Numbered from the stretch's first letter, positions 1 through 12,836 are shown. The stretch is DNA of 52,611 bases from Alphaproteobacteria bacterium (GCA_030041385.1 JASHNY010000114.1:1-52611); one strand, 5' to 3'. Notes: generated by a model not told the origin, from the sequence alone. Translations and numbers: made by a program.

Positions 1-585
1 GGGCTGGAGGCGCTGCGCGCGCTGCTCGCGGACCCGCGGCGCAACGCCGCGCTGATCGGTCCGGGGGCCGGGCCCGGTGCGGAAACCCGCGCCGCCGTGC
101 TGGCAATTCTCGCGGCGAAAAAGCGCACCGTGCTCGACGCCGACGCGCTGACCGCGTTTGCGGCCGAGCGCGACACGTTATTCGCGGCATTGCATCCGGA
201 TTGCGTGTTGACCCCGCACGAGGGCGAGTTTGCCCGGCTGTTCGATAGCGGCGGCGACAAGCTCGACCGCGCCCGCCGCGCGGCACGGGAAAGCGGTGCG
301 GTGGTGCTGCTGAAAGGCGCCGACACGGTGATCGCCGCGCCCGACGGCCGTGCCGCCATCAACGACAATGCCCCGCCGCAATTGGCGACAGCCGGCGCCG
401 GCGACGTGCTGGCGGGGATGGTGCTTGCGCTGTTGGCCCAAGGCATGGCTCCCTTCGCGGCGGCGGCGGCGGCGTGCTGGCTGCACGGCGCGGCAGCGAG
501 CCGGGTCGGGACCGGGCTGGTCGCCGAGGATCTTGTCGCGGCGTTGCCGGCGGTGCTCGCCGCGCTTTCACCGGAGAGGTTATGA
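1..585 (+). CDS. nnrD: ADP/ATP-dependent NAD(P)H-hydrate dehydratase, C-terminal part (5' end outside window)
   Basis: The reading frame is open from base 1, so this is the 3' part of a longer gene. The family repairs hydrated NADH/NADPH by ATP- or ADP-dependent dehydration, often as the C-terminal half of a fused NnrE-NnrD protein. Visible family motifs are an early glycine-rich IGPGAGPG stretch, the DADALT segment, [11 protein letters not shown], and the ribokinase-like [11 protein letters not shown] signature with its catalytic Asp near the C-terminus. The stop codon overlaps the ATG of the next gene (TTATGA), so the two genes are translationally coupled. Whether the missing N-terminus carries the epimerase domain cannot be seen here. 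Confidence 0.88.
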   Translation, partial: GLEALRALLADPRRNAALIGPGAGPGAETRAAVLAILAAKKRTVLDADALTAFAAERDTLFAALHPDCVLTPHEGEFARLFDSGGDKLDRARRAARESGAVVLLKGADTVIAAPDGRAAINDNAPPQLATAGAGDVLAGMVLALLAQGMAPFAAAAAACWLHGAAASRVGTGLVAEDLVAALPAVLAALSPERL

Positions 586-2015
586 CCGATCGCTCCCCCG
601 CCACGTTCTTCGACGGCGTCGTTGACCGCACGCTGGGCAACCTGCGCCGCGCCTGGCGCGAAATCGCCGGATCGGCGCGCGGCGTGCTGTCCGGTACGCC
701 GCGGCCCGACCTGCCCGACGATGACGCCGCCCGGCTGCGCCAGCAGATGCTGAGCTGCCTCGACAAGTCGGGCAGCGAGGTCACGGTGCGCGCCCGCGCC
801 GCCGAGCTCGGCCGTACCTATCTGGGGCTGAACCCGGAGGGGCGGGAACGGTTTTTACGTCTGCTCGCCGAGGAATTCGACACCGACCACGCGGCGGTCG
901 CAAACGCCTGTGCGGTGCTGGCCGCGGCAAAGACGGCGAGTGAACGCGCCGACGCCGAGCGCCATCTGCGCGAGGTGCTGTTGCCGCCGCGGGTCACGTT
1001 GCTGCGGCGGTTCAACGGGCTGCCGGAAGGGGTCAAGTTCCTCGTCGATCGCCGCGCCGAGCTGGTGGCGCTGCGCGGGCGCGATCCGGCCCTGCGCGAA
1101 CTGGCCGAGGATCTCAGGGAACTGCTCGCCAACTGGTTCGACATCGGCTTTCTCGAACTGAAGCGCATCACCTGGGAGGCGCCCGCCGCGCTGCTGGAAA
1201 AACTGATCGCTTACGAAGCGGTGCACGACATCCGCGGCTGGACCGACCTGAAGAACCGGGTCGAGGCGGATCGCCGCTGCTTCGCCTTTTTCCACCCGCG
1301 CATGCCCGACGAGCCGCTGATCTTCGTCGAGGTTGCGCTCGTCAACGGCATCGCCGGCAATGTCCACACCCTGCTCGACGAAGGGGCGCCGATCGGCGAC
1401 CCCAAAGCCGCCGACACCGCGATCTTCTATTCGATCTCGAATTGCCAGAAGGGGCTCGCCGGCATCAGCCTCGGCGATTTCCTGATCAAGCGCGTGGTCG
1501 ATGCGCTGGCGGCGGAATTACCGGGGCTCAAGGTGTTTGCCACGTTGTCGCCGATCCCGGGCTTTCGCGCCTGGCTCGCCGATGCGGCGGCGGAGGGCGA
1601 CCTGCTGCTGCCGGCCGAGGCGCGGGCCCTGCAGCCGCTGGGCGAGGCTACGGCGATCCCGGAGGAGACGCTGCTCCACCTTGTCGAGCGTCCCAACTGG
1701 CCGGAGGAGCCGGCCATTGCCGCGGCATTGCGGGCGCCGCTGTTGCGGCTTTGCGCGCGCTATCTGGTGCGCGAGCGCAGCCGCTCCGGCCGTGCCCTCG
1801 ACCCGGTCGCGCATTTCCATCTCAGCAACGGCGCCCGCATCGAGCAGCTCAACTGGCTCGGCGATCTGTCGGAAAAGGGCCTGCAGCAATCGGCCGGGAT
1901 CATGGTCAACTACCGCTATCAGCTCGGCGAGATCGAGGCCAACCACGAGGCCTATCGCGGCGCCGGCAAGGTTGTCGCCGCATCGGCAATCCAAGGGCTC
2001 GCGCGCGAGGATTGA
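582..2015 (+). CDS. matA: malonyl-CoA decarboxylase
   Basis: A 477-residue protein, about the length usual for bacterial malonyl-CoA decarboxylase, which converts malonyl-CoA to acetyl-CoA and CO2. The start at 582 ([10 protein letters not shown]) overlaps the preceding stop as ATGA and has GGAGAGG just upstream; a longer in-frame extension from 474 would run into the upstream gene and is rejected. The N-terminal half is helical and rich in Arg/Leu. The C-terminal catalytic half shows the family segments [20 protein letters not shown], and HFHLSNGA followed by LNWLGD, which carries the conserved His; it ends [10 protein letters not shown]. The enzyme either scavenges malonate-derived malonyl-CoA or sets malonyl-CoA levels. 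No malonate transporter or matB is adjacent, so the physiological role is open. Confidence 0.93.
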   Translation: MTDRSPATFFDGVVDRTLGNLRRAWREIAGSARGVLSGTPRPDLPDDDAARLRQQMLSCLDKSGSEVTVRARAAELGRTYLGLNPEGRERFLRLLAEEFDTDHAAVANACAVLAAAKTASERADAERHLREVLLPPRVTLLRRFNGLPEGVKFLVDRRAELVALRGRDPALRELAEDLRELLANWFDIGFLELKRITWEAPAALLEKLIAYEAVHDIRGWTDLKNRVEADRRCFAFFHPRMPDEPLIFVEVALVNGIAGNVHTLLDEGAPIGDPKAADTAIFYSISNCQKGLAGISLGDFLIKRVVDALAAELPGLKVFATLSPIPGFRAWLADAAAEGDLLLPAEARALQPLGEATAIPEETLLHLVERPNWPEEPAIAAALRAPLLRLCARYLVRERSRSGRALDPVAHFHLSNGARIEQLNWLGDLSEKGLQQSAGIMVNYRYQLGEIEANHEAYRGAGKVVAASAIQGLARED

Positions 2016-2099
2016 GCACGGGCGCGATGCCGGCGGCGAAACCTGTTTAGGTTAGCGCGACCGCCTGTGCTAGAACCCGGCACCCGGGCGATGGCCGGT

Positions 2100-2184
2100 G
2101 CGGGCGTGGCGAAATTGGTAGACGCACTGGATTTAGGTTCCAGCGATGCGAGTCGTGGGGGTTCGAATCCCCCCGCCCGCACCA
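2100..2184 (+). tRNA. tRNA-Leu (anticodon UAG)
   Basis: An 85-nt cloverleaf with a long variable arm, as expected for leucine. The acceptor strand GCGGGCG (2100-2106) pairs with CGCCCGC (2174-2180), followed by discriminator A and an encoded CCA. The anticodon stem CTGGA/TCCAG encloses the loop TTTAGGT, giving anticodon UAG. The T-arm is GGGGG-TTCGAAT-CCCCC. It sits between matA and tig. Confidence 0.97.
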
Positions 2185-2265
2185 CTGTCGATCCGGGTCG
2201 GCCTCCGTGCGCCTGTCGCCCGGACGCGCCCAACGGGATGAACTGTGTAACGTGAGCAGGCTGCG

Positions 2266-3750
2266 ATGGAAGTGACCGAAACCAGTGCCGACGGGTTGAA
2301 GCGCGAATTCCGGATCGTCGTTCCCGCCGATCAGCTGGAAGGCGAAATCAACCGCCGCCTCGACGAGCTCGGGCGGGCGATCCGCGTACCCGGGTTCCGC
2401 CCCGGCAAGGTGCCGATGCCGCTGCTGCGCCGGCGCTATGGCACCGCGGTGCGCGGCGAAGTGCTGGAAAGCAGCGTCCAGACCAGCTCGACCGAGGCGA
2501 TGGAGCAGCACAAATTGCGTCCGGCCCTGCCGCCGCGGGTCGAGATCGTGTCGGCGGCCGAAGGCGGCGACCTCGAATACAAGATGTCGGTGGAATTGCT
2601 GCCCGACTTGCCGACGCTGGACTTTGCCGCCCTCGGGCTCGAACGGCTGGTCGCCGAAATCCCCGAGGAGGAGGTCGATCGGGCGATCGCCCGCATCGCC
2701 GAGCAGAACCGCAAGTCGGAGCCGGTCGAGCGGCTGGCCGAGACCGGCGATATCGTCGTGCTCGACATGGTCGGCCGCAGCGAAGACAGGGAGATTCCCG
2801 GGACACGCGGCGAAGGCCGCCAGATCGAGGTCGGCACGCCGGCGATCGTGCCCGGCTTTTCCGAGCGGCTCGTCGGCGTCGTCGCCGGCGAGGAGCGCAA
2901 GATCGAGCTGACCTTCCCGGCCGATTACGGCAATCCCGACCTGGCCGGCAAGGACGCGGTGTTCGAGGTGACGATCAAGGAGGTGCGCCAGCGCCTGCCG
3001 GCCGCGACCGACGACGAGCTGGCCAAGGAAGTCGGGCTCGAAACCCTGGCCGAGCTGCGCCAGGAGGTCCAGCAGCGCATGCAGCGGGAGTACGATGCGG
3101 TGGCGCGCCAGCGGCTTAAGCGCGACCTCCTTGACAAACTCGCCGAGCGTTACAATTTCCCGGTCCCTCCGGGCATGATCGACATCGAATACCAGAACAT
3201 CCTGCGGCAATACGAGGCCGAAAAGGCGCTGCACGAGAACGAGGCGGCGGCGGAAACGCCGGCCGGTGCGGCGGGCGAAACGCCGGAAACCGAGGCGCCG
3301 GCCGCGGCAGCGTCCGAGGCGCCGGCAGCGTCCGAAGCGCCCGCGGAGCCGGCGGCAGCAGCAGCGGCGTCCGAGCCCGGCGAGGGCGCGACACCCGTTG
3401 TTGACCTCGACGAGAAGACCCAGGCGGAGTTTCGCCAGATCGCCGAGCGGCGGGTGCGTCTCGGGCTGCTGCTGGCGGAAGTCGGCCGCGCCAACAACAT
3501 CACGGTGACCCAGGAAGAGCTCAACCAGGCTCTGGTGCGCGAGGCGTACCGCCATCCCGGCTACGAGCGCCAGGTGATCGACTATTACCGCAAGAATCCC
3601 GAGGCGCTCGGCAATCTGCGCGCGCCGATCTACGAGGAAAAGGTCGTCGATTTCGTCATCGAACTGGCCAAGATCGACGAGCGCAAAGTGCCCGCGCCAG
3701 AGCTGATGCGCTCTCTTGCACCGGAAGCCGAGCCGTCGGCGCCGGCCTGA
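2266..3750 (+). CDS. tig: trigger factor, ribosome-bound chaperone/PPIase, with low-complexity insert
   Basis: A 494-residue trigger factor, longer than the usual 430-450. It binds the ribosome exit tunnel and shields nascent chains. The N-terminal ribosome-binding domain carries [17 protein letters not shown] (about residues 44-60), the contact loop. A FKBP-type peptidyl-prolyl isomerase domain follows (about 150-245, with [10 protein letters not shown] and [13 protein letters not shown]), then the helical C-terminal chaperone domain. The oddity is an Ala/Glu/Pro-rich stretch at about residues 326-376 that splits the C-terminal arms and accounts for the extra length. The start is the ATG at 2266. 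It lies upstream of clpP, clpX and lon in the classical proteostasis order. Confidence 0.96.
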   Translation: MEVTETSADGLKREFRIVVPADQLEGEINRRLDELGRAIRVPGFRPGKVPMPLLRRRYGTAVRGEVLESSVQTSSTEAMEQHKLRPALPPRVEIVSAAEGGDLEYKMSVELLPDLPTLDFAALGLERLVAEIPEEEVDRAIARIAEQNRKSEPVERLAETGDIVVLDMVGRSEDREIPGTRGEGRQIEVGTPAIVPGFSERLVGVVAGEERKIELTFPADYGNPDLAGKDAVFEVTIKEVRQRLPAATDDELAKEVGLETLAELRQEVQQRMQREYDAVARQRLKRDLLDKLAERYNFPVPPGMIDIEYQNILRQYEAEKALHENEAAAETPAGAAGETPETEAPAAAASEAPAASEAPAEPAAAAAASEPGEGATPVVDLDEKTQAEFRQIAERRVRLGLLLAEVGRANNITVTQEELNQALVREAYRHPGYERQVIDYYRKNPEALGNLRAPIYEEKVVDFVIELAKIDERKVPAPELMRSLAPEAEPSAPA

Positions 3751-3794
3751 GCGGTCGCCCGGTGCCGTTGCCGACACGAACAAGGAGACGAGTC

Positions 3795-4433
3795 ATGGAA
3801 GATCCGTTCGAGCAGTACATGAACAACCTGGTGCCGATGGTGGTCGAGCAGACCAATCGCGGCGAGCGCGCCTACGACATCTACTCGCGCCTCTTGAAGG
3901 AGCGGATCATCTTTCTCGTCGGGCCGGTGCACGACGCGGTCGCCAGCCTGATCTGCGCGCAGCTCCTGTTCCTCGAATCGGAGAACCCGAGCAAGGACAT
4001 CGCGTTCTACATCAACTCGCCGGGCGGGGTCGTCACCTCCGGCTTGGCGATCTACGATACGATGCAATACATCCGTTCGCCGGTCTCGACCGTATGCATC
4101 GGCCAGGCCGCCTCGATGGGGTCGCTGCTGCTTGCCGCCGGCGCCAAGGGCAAGCGGTTCTCATTGCCGAATGCGCGCATCATGATCCATCAGCCATCCG
4201 GCGGAGCCCAGGGCCAGGCGACCGATATCGAGATTCAGGCCCGGGAAATCCTGGCCATGCGGGCGCGGCTCAACGAGATCTACTGCAGGCACACCGGGCA
4301 GCCGCTCGACGTGATCGCGGCCGCGGTCGAACGCGACAAGTTCCTGTCCCCGCTTGAAGCAAAGGAGTTCGGACTGGTCGACGAGGTGGTCGAAGCTCGG
4401 CCCGGGCGCGACGAAGACCGGGCTCGCGCCTGA
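3795..4433 (+). CDS. clpP: ATP-dependent Clp protease proteolytic subunit
   Basis: A 212-residue serine protease subunit that assembles as a double heptameric ring and degrades proteins fed by ClpX or ClpA. The Ser-His-Asp triad is complete: Ser107 in GQAASMGS, His132 in MIHQPSGG, and Asp181 in ERDKFLSP, with the same His-Asp spacing as E. coli ClpP. The start at 3795 (MEDPFEQYM) is preferred over an in-frame GTG at 3762 because AAGGAGA lies 8 bases upstream. The C-terminal tail (after EFGLVDEV) is Arg/Asp-rich and short. Confidence 0.97.
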   Translation: MEDPFEQYMNNLVPMVVEQTNRGERAYDIYSRLLKERIIFLVGPVHDAVASLICAQLLFLESENPSKDIAFYINSPGGVVTSGLAIYDTMQYIRSPVSTVCIGQAASMGSLLLAAGAKGKRFSLPNARIMIHQPSGGAQGQATDIEIQAREILAMRARLNEIYCRHTGQPLDVIAAAVERDKFLSPLEAKEFGLVDEVVEARPGRDEDRARA

Positions 4434-4472
4434 GAAGTCGGTCGTAGGCGAGGGATCGACCCATTTAACTAG

Positions 4473-4500
4473 TTGTTGATCCCGAGCGGGCACATATACT
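4473..4500 (+). promoter_or_regulatory. likely sigma-70-type promoter for clpX
   Basis: TTGTTG (4473-4478), a 16-base spacer and TATACT (4495-4500) lie in the clpP-clpX gap. This would give clpX its own transcript in addition to read-through from clpP. It is a pattern match only. Confidence 0.5.
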
Positions 4501-4594
4501 TCAATGCCTCGAGGCAGGACGCGCGAGGCGTCGGCGCCGGTCCGGTGAGGACGGGAACGTCGATGCACCCGGCACAGCCGGCGACGGAGTGGCG

Positions 4595-5860
4595 ATGACA
4601 AAGTCCAGCGGCGGCGACTCGAAAAACACGCTCTACTGTTCCTTTTGCGGCAAGAGCCAGCACGAGGTCAGAAAGCTGATCGCCGGGCCGACCGTGTTCA
4701 TTTGCGATGAATGCGTCGAGCTCTGCATGGACATCATCCGCGAAGAGCACAAGACGACGCTGGTCAAGTCGCGCGACGGGGTGCCGGGCCCGCGCGACAT
4801 CTGCCGGGTGCTGGACGATTACGTGATCGGCCAGGACTATGCCAAGCGGGTGCTTTCCGTCGCTGTGCACAACCACTACAAGCGGCTCGCCCACGGCGCG
4901 AAAAACAACGATGTCGAGCTGGCGAAATCGAACATTCTGCTGGTCGGGCCGACCGGCTCGGGCAAGACCCTGTTGGCCCAGACGCTGGCGCGGATCATCG
5001 ACGTGCCGTTCACGATGGCCGATGCGACGACGCTGACCGAAGCCGGCTATGTCGGCGAGGATGTCGAGAACATCATCCTGAAACTGCTTCAGGCCGCCGA
5101 TTACAACGTCGAGCGCGCGCAGCGCGGCATCGTCTACATCGACGAGGTCGACAAGATTTCGCGCAAATCCGACAACCCGTCGATCACCCGCGACGTGTCG
5201 GGCGAAGGGGTGCAGCAGGCGCTCCTCAAGATCATGGAGGGCACGATCGCCTCGGTGCCGCCGCAGGGCGGCCGCAAGCACCCGCAGCAGGAATTCCTGC
5301 AGGTCGACACGACCAATATCCTGTTCGTCTGCGGCGGTGCGTTCTCGGGCCTTGAGAAGATCATTGCTCAGCGCCGCCAGGGCACGTCGATCGGCTTCGG
5401 TGCCGAAGTGCGCGGGCCCGACGAGCGCAAGACCGGCGAGATATTGCGGGACCTCGAACCCGAGGACCTGCTGAAATTCGGCCTGATTCCGGAATTCGTC
5501 GGACGCCTTCCGGTCGTCGCGACGCTCGACGACCTCGACGAGGATGCGCTTGTCGACATCCTGACCAAACCCAAGAACGCGCTCGTCAAGCAATATCAGC
5601 GCCTGTTCGAGATGGAGGATGTTCGCCTCGAATTGACCGACGAAGCCTTGCGCGGGATCGCGCAGAAGGCGATCGCCCGCAAGACCGGTGCGCGCGGGCT
5701 GCGCTCGATCATGGAGTCGATTCTGCTCGATTCGATGTTCGAGCTGCCCAGCCTCGCCGGAGTCAGCGAGATCGTCATCAATCGCGAGGTGGTCGAAGGG
5801 CGGGCCGTGCCGCTGCACATCTATTCGGACCGCCGCGGCGAGATTGGCGCCGGCAGCTAG
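4595..5860 (+). CDS. clpX: ATP-dependent Clp protease ATP-binding subunit ClpX
   Basis: A 421-residue AAA+ unfoldase that delivers substrates to ClpP. The N-terminal zinc-binding domain has Cys15, Cys18, Cys37 and Cys40. The AAA+ core shows Walker A GPTGSGKT (118-125), the pore loop GYVGED, Walker [10 protein letters not shown], the RKH loop ([10 protein letters not shown]), the ClpP-docking IGF tripeptide ([10 protein letters not shown]) and sensor 2 [10 protein letters not shown]. The start at 4595 (MTKSSGGDS) is favoured over GTG 4589 because GGAG at 4586-4589 is then suitably spaced. No key residue appears altered. Confidence 0.97.
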   Translation: MTKSSGGDSKNTLYCSFCGKSQHEVRKLIAGPTVFICDECVELCMDIIREEHKTTLVKSRDGVPGPRDICRVLDDYVIGQDYAKRVLSVAVHNHYKRLAHGAKNNDVELAKSNILLVGPTGSGKTLLAQTLARIIDVPFTMADATTLTEAGYVGEDVENIILKLLQAADYNVERAQRGIVYIDEVDKISRKSDNPSITRDVSGEGVQQALLKIMEGTIASVPPQGGRKHPQQEFLQVDTTNILFVCGGAFSGLEKIIAQRRQGTSIGFGAEVRGPDERKTGEILRDLEPEDLLKFGLIPEFVGRLPVVATLDDLDEDALVDILTKPKNALVKQYQRLFEMEDVRLELTDEALRGIAQKAIARKTGARGLRSIMESILLDSMFELPSLAGVSEIVINREVVEGRAVPLHIYSDRRGEIGAGS

Positions 5861-6004
5861 CGGCCGTTCGGCCGTTTGGCGGAAGCAGCTGCGACGCACG
5901 GGTATTCCAGCACCGGCTTGACTGTCGGCGCCGGGACGCCAACCTAACACGCTCGGTAGACTGGCCGCCCGCTCCGCGGCGGTAGTCTTTGCGAAAGAGG
6001 GCCC

Positions 6005-8410
<2,406 letters not shown>

Positions 8411-8510
8411 GCGAATGCCGGCTGGGGTCGCGCGCGGGCGAGTTCATGTCAGGGCGCGAAAACGGCCGGTAACTCTGAAAAAAGGCTGGATTTTTAGGGG
8501 CGGAGTGTCA

Positions 8511-8546
8511 TTGACCGGCGGCGGAGCGCATTCTACACTCCGCCGC
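8511..8546 (+). promoter_or_regulatory. strong sigma-70-type promoter of the HU gene with an overlapping inverted repeat
   Basis: TTGACC (8511-8516), a 17-base spacer and TACACT (8534-8539) lie 52 bases upstream of the HU start. GCGGCGGAG (8518-8526) is repeated inverted as CTCCGCCGC (8538-8546), with 11 bases between. The right arm covers the end of the -10 box, so it could act as an operator or as a hairpin at the transcript start. Confidence 0.6.
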
Positions 8547-8590
8547 GAAGGCAAAGGCCATATATCGCTTACTGGCTTAGGGGGCGCCAC

Positions 8591-8863
8591 GTGAATAGGA
8601 ACGAACTCGTCGATGCCGTCGCCGGCAAGGCAGATTTGTCGAAATCGGCCGCGAGCAAGGCCGTCGAGGCGGTATTCGACTCGATTACCTCCGCGCTGAA
8701 GGGCGGGGGAGATGTTCGGCTGGTCGGTTTCGGGACCTTTTCGGTCTCCAAACGCGCGGCGTCCGAGGGGCGCAACCCCCGCACCGGCGCGAAGATTCGG
8801 ATCGCCGCGTCGAACCAGGCCAAGTTTAAGGCCGGAAAGCGGCTGCGCGACACGCTAAACTAG
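8591..8863 (+). CDS. hup: DNA-binding protein HU
   Basis: A 90-residue histone-like nucleoid protein of standard length. It starts with GTG (MNRNELVDAVAGKADLSK). The beta-arm region contains VRLVGFGTFSV and the family signature GRNPRTGAKIRIAASNQAKFKAGK, with the DNA-intercalating Pro in RNPRTG. HU dimers bend DNA and compact the nucleoid. It follows lon, as often seen in proteobacteria, but has its own promoter. A tRNA-Val gene begins 48 bases after its stop with no clear terminator between them, so the tRNA may be co-transcribed. Confidence 0.96.
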   Translation: MNRNELVDAVAGKADLSKSAASKAVEAVFDSITSALKGGGDVRLVGFGTFSVSKRAASEGRNPRTGAKIRIAASNQAKFKAGKRLRDTLN

Positions 8864-8911
8864 GCGGCGCGGGGCCGAGTCGACCGCAGGCGGTCCCGCG
8901 GCGGCGATCGG

Positions 8912-8987
8912 GGGCGATTAGCTCAGCTGGCAGAGCATCTCGTTTACACCGAGGGGGTCGGGGGTTCGAGTCCCTCATCGCCCACCA
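8912..8987 (+). tRNA. tRNA-Val (anticodon UAC)
   Basis: A 76-nt cloverleaf. GGGCGAT (8912-8918) pairs with ATCGCCC (8977-8983), followed by discriminator A and encoded CCA. The D-stem is GCTC/GAGC. The anticodon stem TCTCG/CGAGG surrounds TTTACAC, so the anticodon is UAC. The T-loop is TTCGAGT. Confidence 0.97.
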
Positions 8988-9094
8988 CGGTGCCGGGGCC
9001 GCCGCCATGGAGGCGGCTGGCGCATGTGCCGTGTGCGCGGGCGCTGACCGGCGATCGGGTGTCGCAGCGCTTGCCGGCTATGCCGCCCGTTCGC

Positions 9095-9123
9095 TTGACA
9101 CCTTTCCGACGCAAGGGTACGAG
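9095..9123 (+). promoter_or_regulatory. promoter of tRNA-Asp
   Basis: A consensus TTGACA (9095-9100), a 17-base spacer and TACGAG (9118-9123) end 24 bases before the mature tRNA-Asp 5' end. Confidence 0.6.
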
Positions 9124-9147
9124 TCGCCCGCCCCGATCAGGCATTGC

Positions 9148-9224
<77 letters not shown>

Positions 9225-9271
9225 TCCGACCGCGGGCGAAACGGCGTCGGGGGTCACGGCGTCGCCGCCGG

Positions 9272-9300
9272 TTTTACGTGCGGCGGCTCCAACCTATATC
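9272..9300 (+). promoter_or_regulatory. possible promoter of the nuo operon
   Basis: TTTTAC (9272-9277), a 17-base spacer and TATATC (9295-9300) lie 84 bases before nuoA. This is the best sigma-70-like match in the 159-bp tRNA-Asp/nuoA gap; the -35 is weak. Confidence 0.45.
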
Positions 9301-9383
9301 TTCACCAGAGGCGGTGCGGTTGGGGGTCGCGCCCGGATTGCCGGCTGCCGATGGCGGCACGGCATCGCCGCTGAGGGGTCGCG

Positions 9384-9749
9384 ATGGATGATCTGCTGAG
9401 GGAATATTTCCCGATTCTCGTATTTCTCGTGATCGCCGGCGGCCTGGCCCTGGTCATCATCTCGGCGTCGTTCGTGCTGGCCCGGCAGCGGCCCGACTCG
9501 GAGAAGCTGTCGCCGTACGAATGCGGGTTCGACCCGTTCGAGGATGCACGCATCCGCTTCGACGTGCGCTATTACCTCGTGGCGATCCTGTTCATCATCT
9601 TCGATCTCGAAGTCGCTTTTCTGTTCCCGTGGGCGGTGTCGCTGGGCGATATCGGGGTCTACGGGTTCTGGTCTATGGTCGTGTTCCTGGCGGTGCTGAC
9701 CGTCGGCTTCGGCTATGAGTGGATGAAAGGGGCGCTGGAATGGGAATGA
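9384..9749 (+). CDS. nuoA: NADH-quinone oxidoreductase subunit A
   Basis: A 121-residue membrane subunit of respiratory complex I, which oxidises NADH, reduces quinone and pumps protons. Three hydrophobic helices are visible: the N-terminal [19 protein letters not shown] segment, one around [20 protein letters not shown], and one at [17 protein letters not shown]. The conserved loop [14 protein letters not shown] carries the Cys that is exposed in the deactive enzyme. It is the first gene of the operon and overlaps nuoB by 10 bases. Confidence 0.97.
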   Translation: MDDLLREYFPILVFLVIAGGLALVIISASFVLARQRPDSEKLSPYECGFDPFEDARIRFDVRYYLVAILFIIFDLEVAFLFPWAVSLGDIGVYGFWSMVVFLAVLTVGFGYEWMKGALEWE

Positions 9750-10282
9750 TCGGCACGGCGGCGGGCTTGGTGCCGCCCGGCGCCGAACAGGATGTGTTGC
9801 TGAAGGCGGCGACCGACGAGCTGCGCGACCGCGGCTTCATCACCGCCTCGCTCGATGCGCTGCACAACTGGGCGCGCAGCGGCTCGCTGTGGCCGATGAC
9901 CTTCGGCCTCGCCTGTTGCGCGGTGGAGATGATGCACGCGGGCGCCAGCCGCTATGATCTCGATCGTTTCGGGGTCGTGTTCCGGCCGAGCCCGCGCCAA
10001 TCGGACGTGATGATCGTCGCCGGCACGCTGTGCAACAAGATGGCGCCGGCCCTGCGCAAGGTCTACGACCAGATGGCCGAGCCGCGCTGGGTGATCTCGA
10101 TGGGCTCCTGCGCCAATGGCGGCGGGTATTACCACTATTCGTACTCGGTGGTGCGCGGGTGCGACCGCATCGTGCCGGTCGATGTCTATGTGCCCGGCTG
10201 CCCGCCGACTGCGGAGGCGCTGCTCTACGGGGTTCTGCTGCTGCAGAAAAAGATCCGCCGCATCCGCAATTTCAGCCGTTGA
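9740..10282 (+). CDS. nuoB: NADH-quinone oxidoreductase subunit B (cluster N2)
   Basis: A 180-residue complex I connecting subunit that holds the terminal [4Fe-4S] cluster N2 next to the quinone site. The ligands are visible as the tandem pair in [11 protein letters not shown], the Cys in [10 protein letters not shown] and the Cys in [12 protein letters not shown]. The start at 9740 (MGMIGTAAG) inside the nuoA end is chosen because AAAGGGG lies 8 bases upstream; an earlier in-frame ATG at 9719 is less well placed. Confidence 0.96.
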   Translation: MGMIGTAAGLVPPGAEQDVLLKAATDELRDRGFITASLDALHNWARSGSLWPMTFGLACCAVEMMHAGASRYDLDRFGVVFRPSPRQSDVMIVAGTLCNKMAPALRKVYDQMAEPRWVISMGSCANGGGYYHYSYSVVRGCDRIVPVDVYVPGCPPTAEALLYGVLLLQKKIRRIRNFSR

Positions 10283-10291
10283 GGCCACGCG

Positions 10292-10927
10292 ATGGCCGAC
10301 AGTCTGGCGGAGCTGGCCGAATATGTTTCCGGGGCGCTTTCCGGCGCGGTGCTGGGAAGCGAGATTCGGCACGGCGAGTTGAGCTGCCGCATCGCGCGCG
10401 ACGCGCTGCCGCAGGTGCTGGCCTTTCTGCGCGACGATCCGCGCTGCCGCTTCACGATATTGTGCGATGTCTGCGGTGCCGATTACCCGGAGCGGCCGGA
10501 ACGTTTCGAGGTGGTCTATAACCTGCTGAGCCTCTCGCACAACCGCCGCATCCGCCTCAAGCTCGAAACCGGCGAGGAACAGCCCGTGCCGTCGGCAACC
10601 GGCCTCTACAGTTCGGCCGGATGGTGGGAGCGCGAGGCTTTCGACCTCTACGGCATCTATTTCAGCGATCATCCCGATTTGCGCCGGATCCTGACCGATT
10701 ACGGGTTCGACGGGCACCCGATGCGCAAGGATTTCCCGCTGACCGGCTATGTCGAGCTGCGCTACGACGAAGAGCAGAAGCGGGTGGTCTACGAGCCGGT
10801 CAAATTGCGCCAGGAATTCCGCAGCTTCGACTTCCTGTCGCCGTGGGAGGGGATGGACCGGATCCTGCCGGGCGACGAGAAGGCGTCGGGACCGACGGAC
10901 GACCCGAACCCGAAGGGCGAGGCATGA
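10292..10927 (+). CDS. nuoC: NADH-quinone oxidoreductase subunit C (30 kDa)
   Basis: A 211-residue peripheral-arm subunit of complex I. The 30-kDa signature is clear: [19 protein letters not shown], then [20 protein letters not shown]. It is separate from nuoD, as normal for alphaproteobacteria (enterobacteria have a NuoCD fusion). The last codons are Asp/Pro/Lys-rich, and the stop overlaps the nuoD ATG (ATGA). Confidence 0.96.
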   Translation: MADSLAELAEYVSGALSGAVLGSEIRHGELSCRIARDALPQVLAFLRDDPRCRFTILCDVCGADYPERPERFEVVYNLLSLSHNRRIRLKLETGEEQPVPSATGLYSSAGWWEREAFDLYGIYFSDHPDLRRILTDYGFDGHPMRKDFPLTGYVELRYDEEQKRVVYEPVKLRQEFRSFDFLSPWEGMDRILPGDEKASGPTDDPNPKGEA

Positions 10928-12156
10928 GCGAAGACCGCGTTTCGGCGCCGGGCGCCGCGAGCGCCGAAGACGGGCTCGAAGGCGGTGCGTCCATCCGCAA
11001 TTTCACGATGAATTTCGGGCCGCAGCACCCGGCCGCGCACGGCGTGATGCGGCTGGTGCTGGAGATGGACGGCGAGACGATCGAGCGCGCCGACCCGCAT
11101 ATCGGCCTCCTCCACCGCGGCACCGAGAAGCTGATCGAATACAAGACGTACCTTCAGGCGATCCCGTATTTCGATCGGCTCGACTACGTCTCACCGATGT
11201 GCCAGGAGCATGCCTTTGCTCTCGCCGTCGAAAAGCTGATGGGCATTACGCCGCCGCCGCGGGCCCAATACATCCGCGTGCTGTTTGCCGAGATCACCCG
11301 CATCCTCAACCATCTTCTCAACGTTTGCGCCTTCGGGCTTGATGTCGGCGCGATCACGCCGTTCCTGTGGGGGTTCGAGGAGCGCGAGCGGCTGATGGAG
11401 TTCTACGAGCGGGCCTCGGGCGCGCGGCTGCACGCCAATTATTTCCGCCCCGGCGGCGTGCACATGGACCTGCCGGCAAGCCTGCCGGCCGATATCCTCG
11501 CGTTTTGCGACAGCTTTCCTCAGACGATCGACGATATCGAGGTGCTGTTGACCGAGAACCGCATCTTCAAACAGCGCACCGTCAATATCGGCGTGGTCAG
11601 CGCGGCGGAGGCGCAGGATTGGGGCTTTTCGGGGCCGATGTTGCGCGGCTCGGGGGTGGCGTGGGATTTGCGCCGGGCGCAGCCCTACGACGCCTACGAC
11701 CAGATCGATTTCGACGTGCCGATCGGCAAGAACGGCGATTGCTACGATCGCTATCTCGTGCGCATCGAGGAGATGCGCCAGTCGTTGCGCATCATCCGCC
11801 AGGCGCTGGCGCAGATGCCGCAAGGGCCGGTCAAGATCGACGACCAGAAGGTGGCGCCGCCGCCGCGCGCGGTCATGAAGCAGTCGATGGAGGCCCTGAT
11901 CCATCATTTCAAGCTCTATACCGAGGGATACCACGTGCCGGCCGGCGAGACCTACACCACGGTCGAGGCGCCGAAGGGCGAGTTCGGGGTCTATCTCGTC
12001 GCCGACGGCACCAACCGCCCATACCGCTGCAAGATCCGCTCGCCGGGATTCGCCTTTCTGCAGGCGACCGAATTCATGTCGCGCGGGCACATGCTGGCCG
12101 ACCTGGTGGCGATCGTCGGCTCGATGGACATCGTCTTCGGCGAGATCGACCGATGA
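10924..12156 (+). CDS. nuoD: NADH-quinone oxidoreductase subunit D (49 kDa)
   Basis: A 410-residue subunit forming, with NuoB, the quinone-binding cavity. Key segments are [15 protein letters not shown] near the N-terminus, with the conserved His pair of the quinone site, [14 protein letters not shown], and the C-terminal [13 protein letters not shown] and FEIDR-like end. About 28 N-terminal residues before the conserved domain are acidic and low-complexity. The start at 10924 overlaps the nuoC stop; a frame extending upstream to 10621 lies inside nuoC and is rejected. Confidence 0.96.
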   Translation: MSEDRVSAPGAASAEDGLEGGASIRNFTMNFGPQHPAAHGVMRLVLEMDGETIERADPHIGLLHRGTEKLIEYKTYLQAIPYFDRLDYVSPMCQEHAFALAVEKLMGITPPPRAQYIRVLFAEITRILNHLLNVCAFGLDVGAITPFLWGFEERERLMEFYERASGARLHANYFRPGGVHMDLPASLPADILAFCDSFPQTIDDIEVLLTENRIFKQRTVNIGVVSAAEAQDWGFSGPMLRGSGVAWDLRRAQPYDAYDQIDFDVPIGKNGDCYDRYLVRIEEMRQSLRIIRQALAQMPQGPVKIDDQKVAPPPRAVMKQSMEALIHHFKLYTEGYHVPAGETYTTVEAPKGEFGVYLVADGTNRPYRCKIRSPGFAFLQATEFMSRGHMLADLVAIVGSMDIVFGEIDR

Positions 12157-12836
12157 GCGAACCCGTTTCCGGTCCGCCCTTCGAGCAGCCGGCGGATTTC
12201 GAATTCACCGCCGAAAACCTCGAACGGGCCAAGGCGCACATCGCCAAGTACCCGCCGGGGCGGCAGGCCAGCGCGGTGTTGCCGCTATTGGACCTGGCGC
12301 AGCGGCAATCGGGCGGCTGGCTGCCGCGCGCGGCGATGGACCGGGTGGCGGCGATCCTCGACATGGCGCCGATCCGGGTCTACGAGGTCAGCACCTTCTA
12401 TACGATGTTCAACCTGCGCCCGGTCGGGCGGTACCTGCTGCAGGCCTGCACGACGACGCCGTGCTGGCTGCGCGGTTCCGAGGCGGTGGTTGCCGCCTGC
12501 AAGAGGAAGCTCGGCATCGGCATCGGCGAGACCACCGCGGACGGGCTGTTCACGCTGATCGAGGTCGAATGCCTCGGCGGCTGCGTCAATGCGCCGATTC
12601 TCCAGGTCAACGACGATTTCTACGAGGATCTCGACGGCGCGGCGACCGAACGGCTGCTCGATGCGCTCAAATCGGGGACGGTGCCGCCCAAGGGCTCGGC
12701 GACCGGGCGCGGCGGCTCGGCGCCGTTCAAGGGCAAGACAGCGTTGACCGAGCCGCCCGACGCCGCGGTGGCGGCGGGCTGGACCCGCAACCCGCCGGGC
12801 GCGGAAAAGCAAGGAGAGAAAGAGGATGCTGGCTGA
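12153..12836 (+). CDS. nuoE: NADH-quinone oxidoreductase subunit E (24 kDa)
   Basis: A 227-residue thioredoxin-like subunit binding the [2Fe-2S] cluster N1a. The four cysteine ligands are in [11 protein letters not shown] and [10 protein letters not shown]. The domain begins at [21 protein letters not shown]-terminal extension of about 55 Gly/Ser/Pro/Lys-rich residues follows the fold, as in other alphaproteobacterial NuoE. The ATG at 12153 overlaps the nuoD stop, and the gene end overlaps nuoF by 11 bases. Confidence 0.95.
   Translation: MSEPVSGPPFEQPADFEFTAENLERAKAHIAKYPPGRQASAVLPLLDLAQRQSGGWLPRAAMDRVAAILDMAPIRVYEVSTFYTMFNLRPVGRYLLQACTTTPCWLRGSEAVVAACKRKLGIGIGETTADGLFTLIEVECLGGCVNAPILQVNDDFYEDLDGAATERLLDALKSGTVPPKGSATGRGGSAPFKGKTALTEPPDAAVAAGWTRNPPGAEKQGEKEDAG

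Noticed and set aside
2047-3783. 578-codon minus-strand frame opposite trigger factor
   Set aside because: Runs through a tRNA gene and mirrors tig; no recognisable family segments.
5918-5950. Heat-shock or sigma-70 promoter before lon
   Set aside because: TTGACT is present but no -10 element sits at an acceptable distance (TAACAC is 21 bases away).
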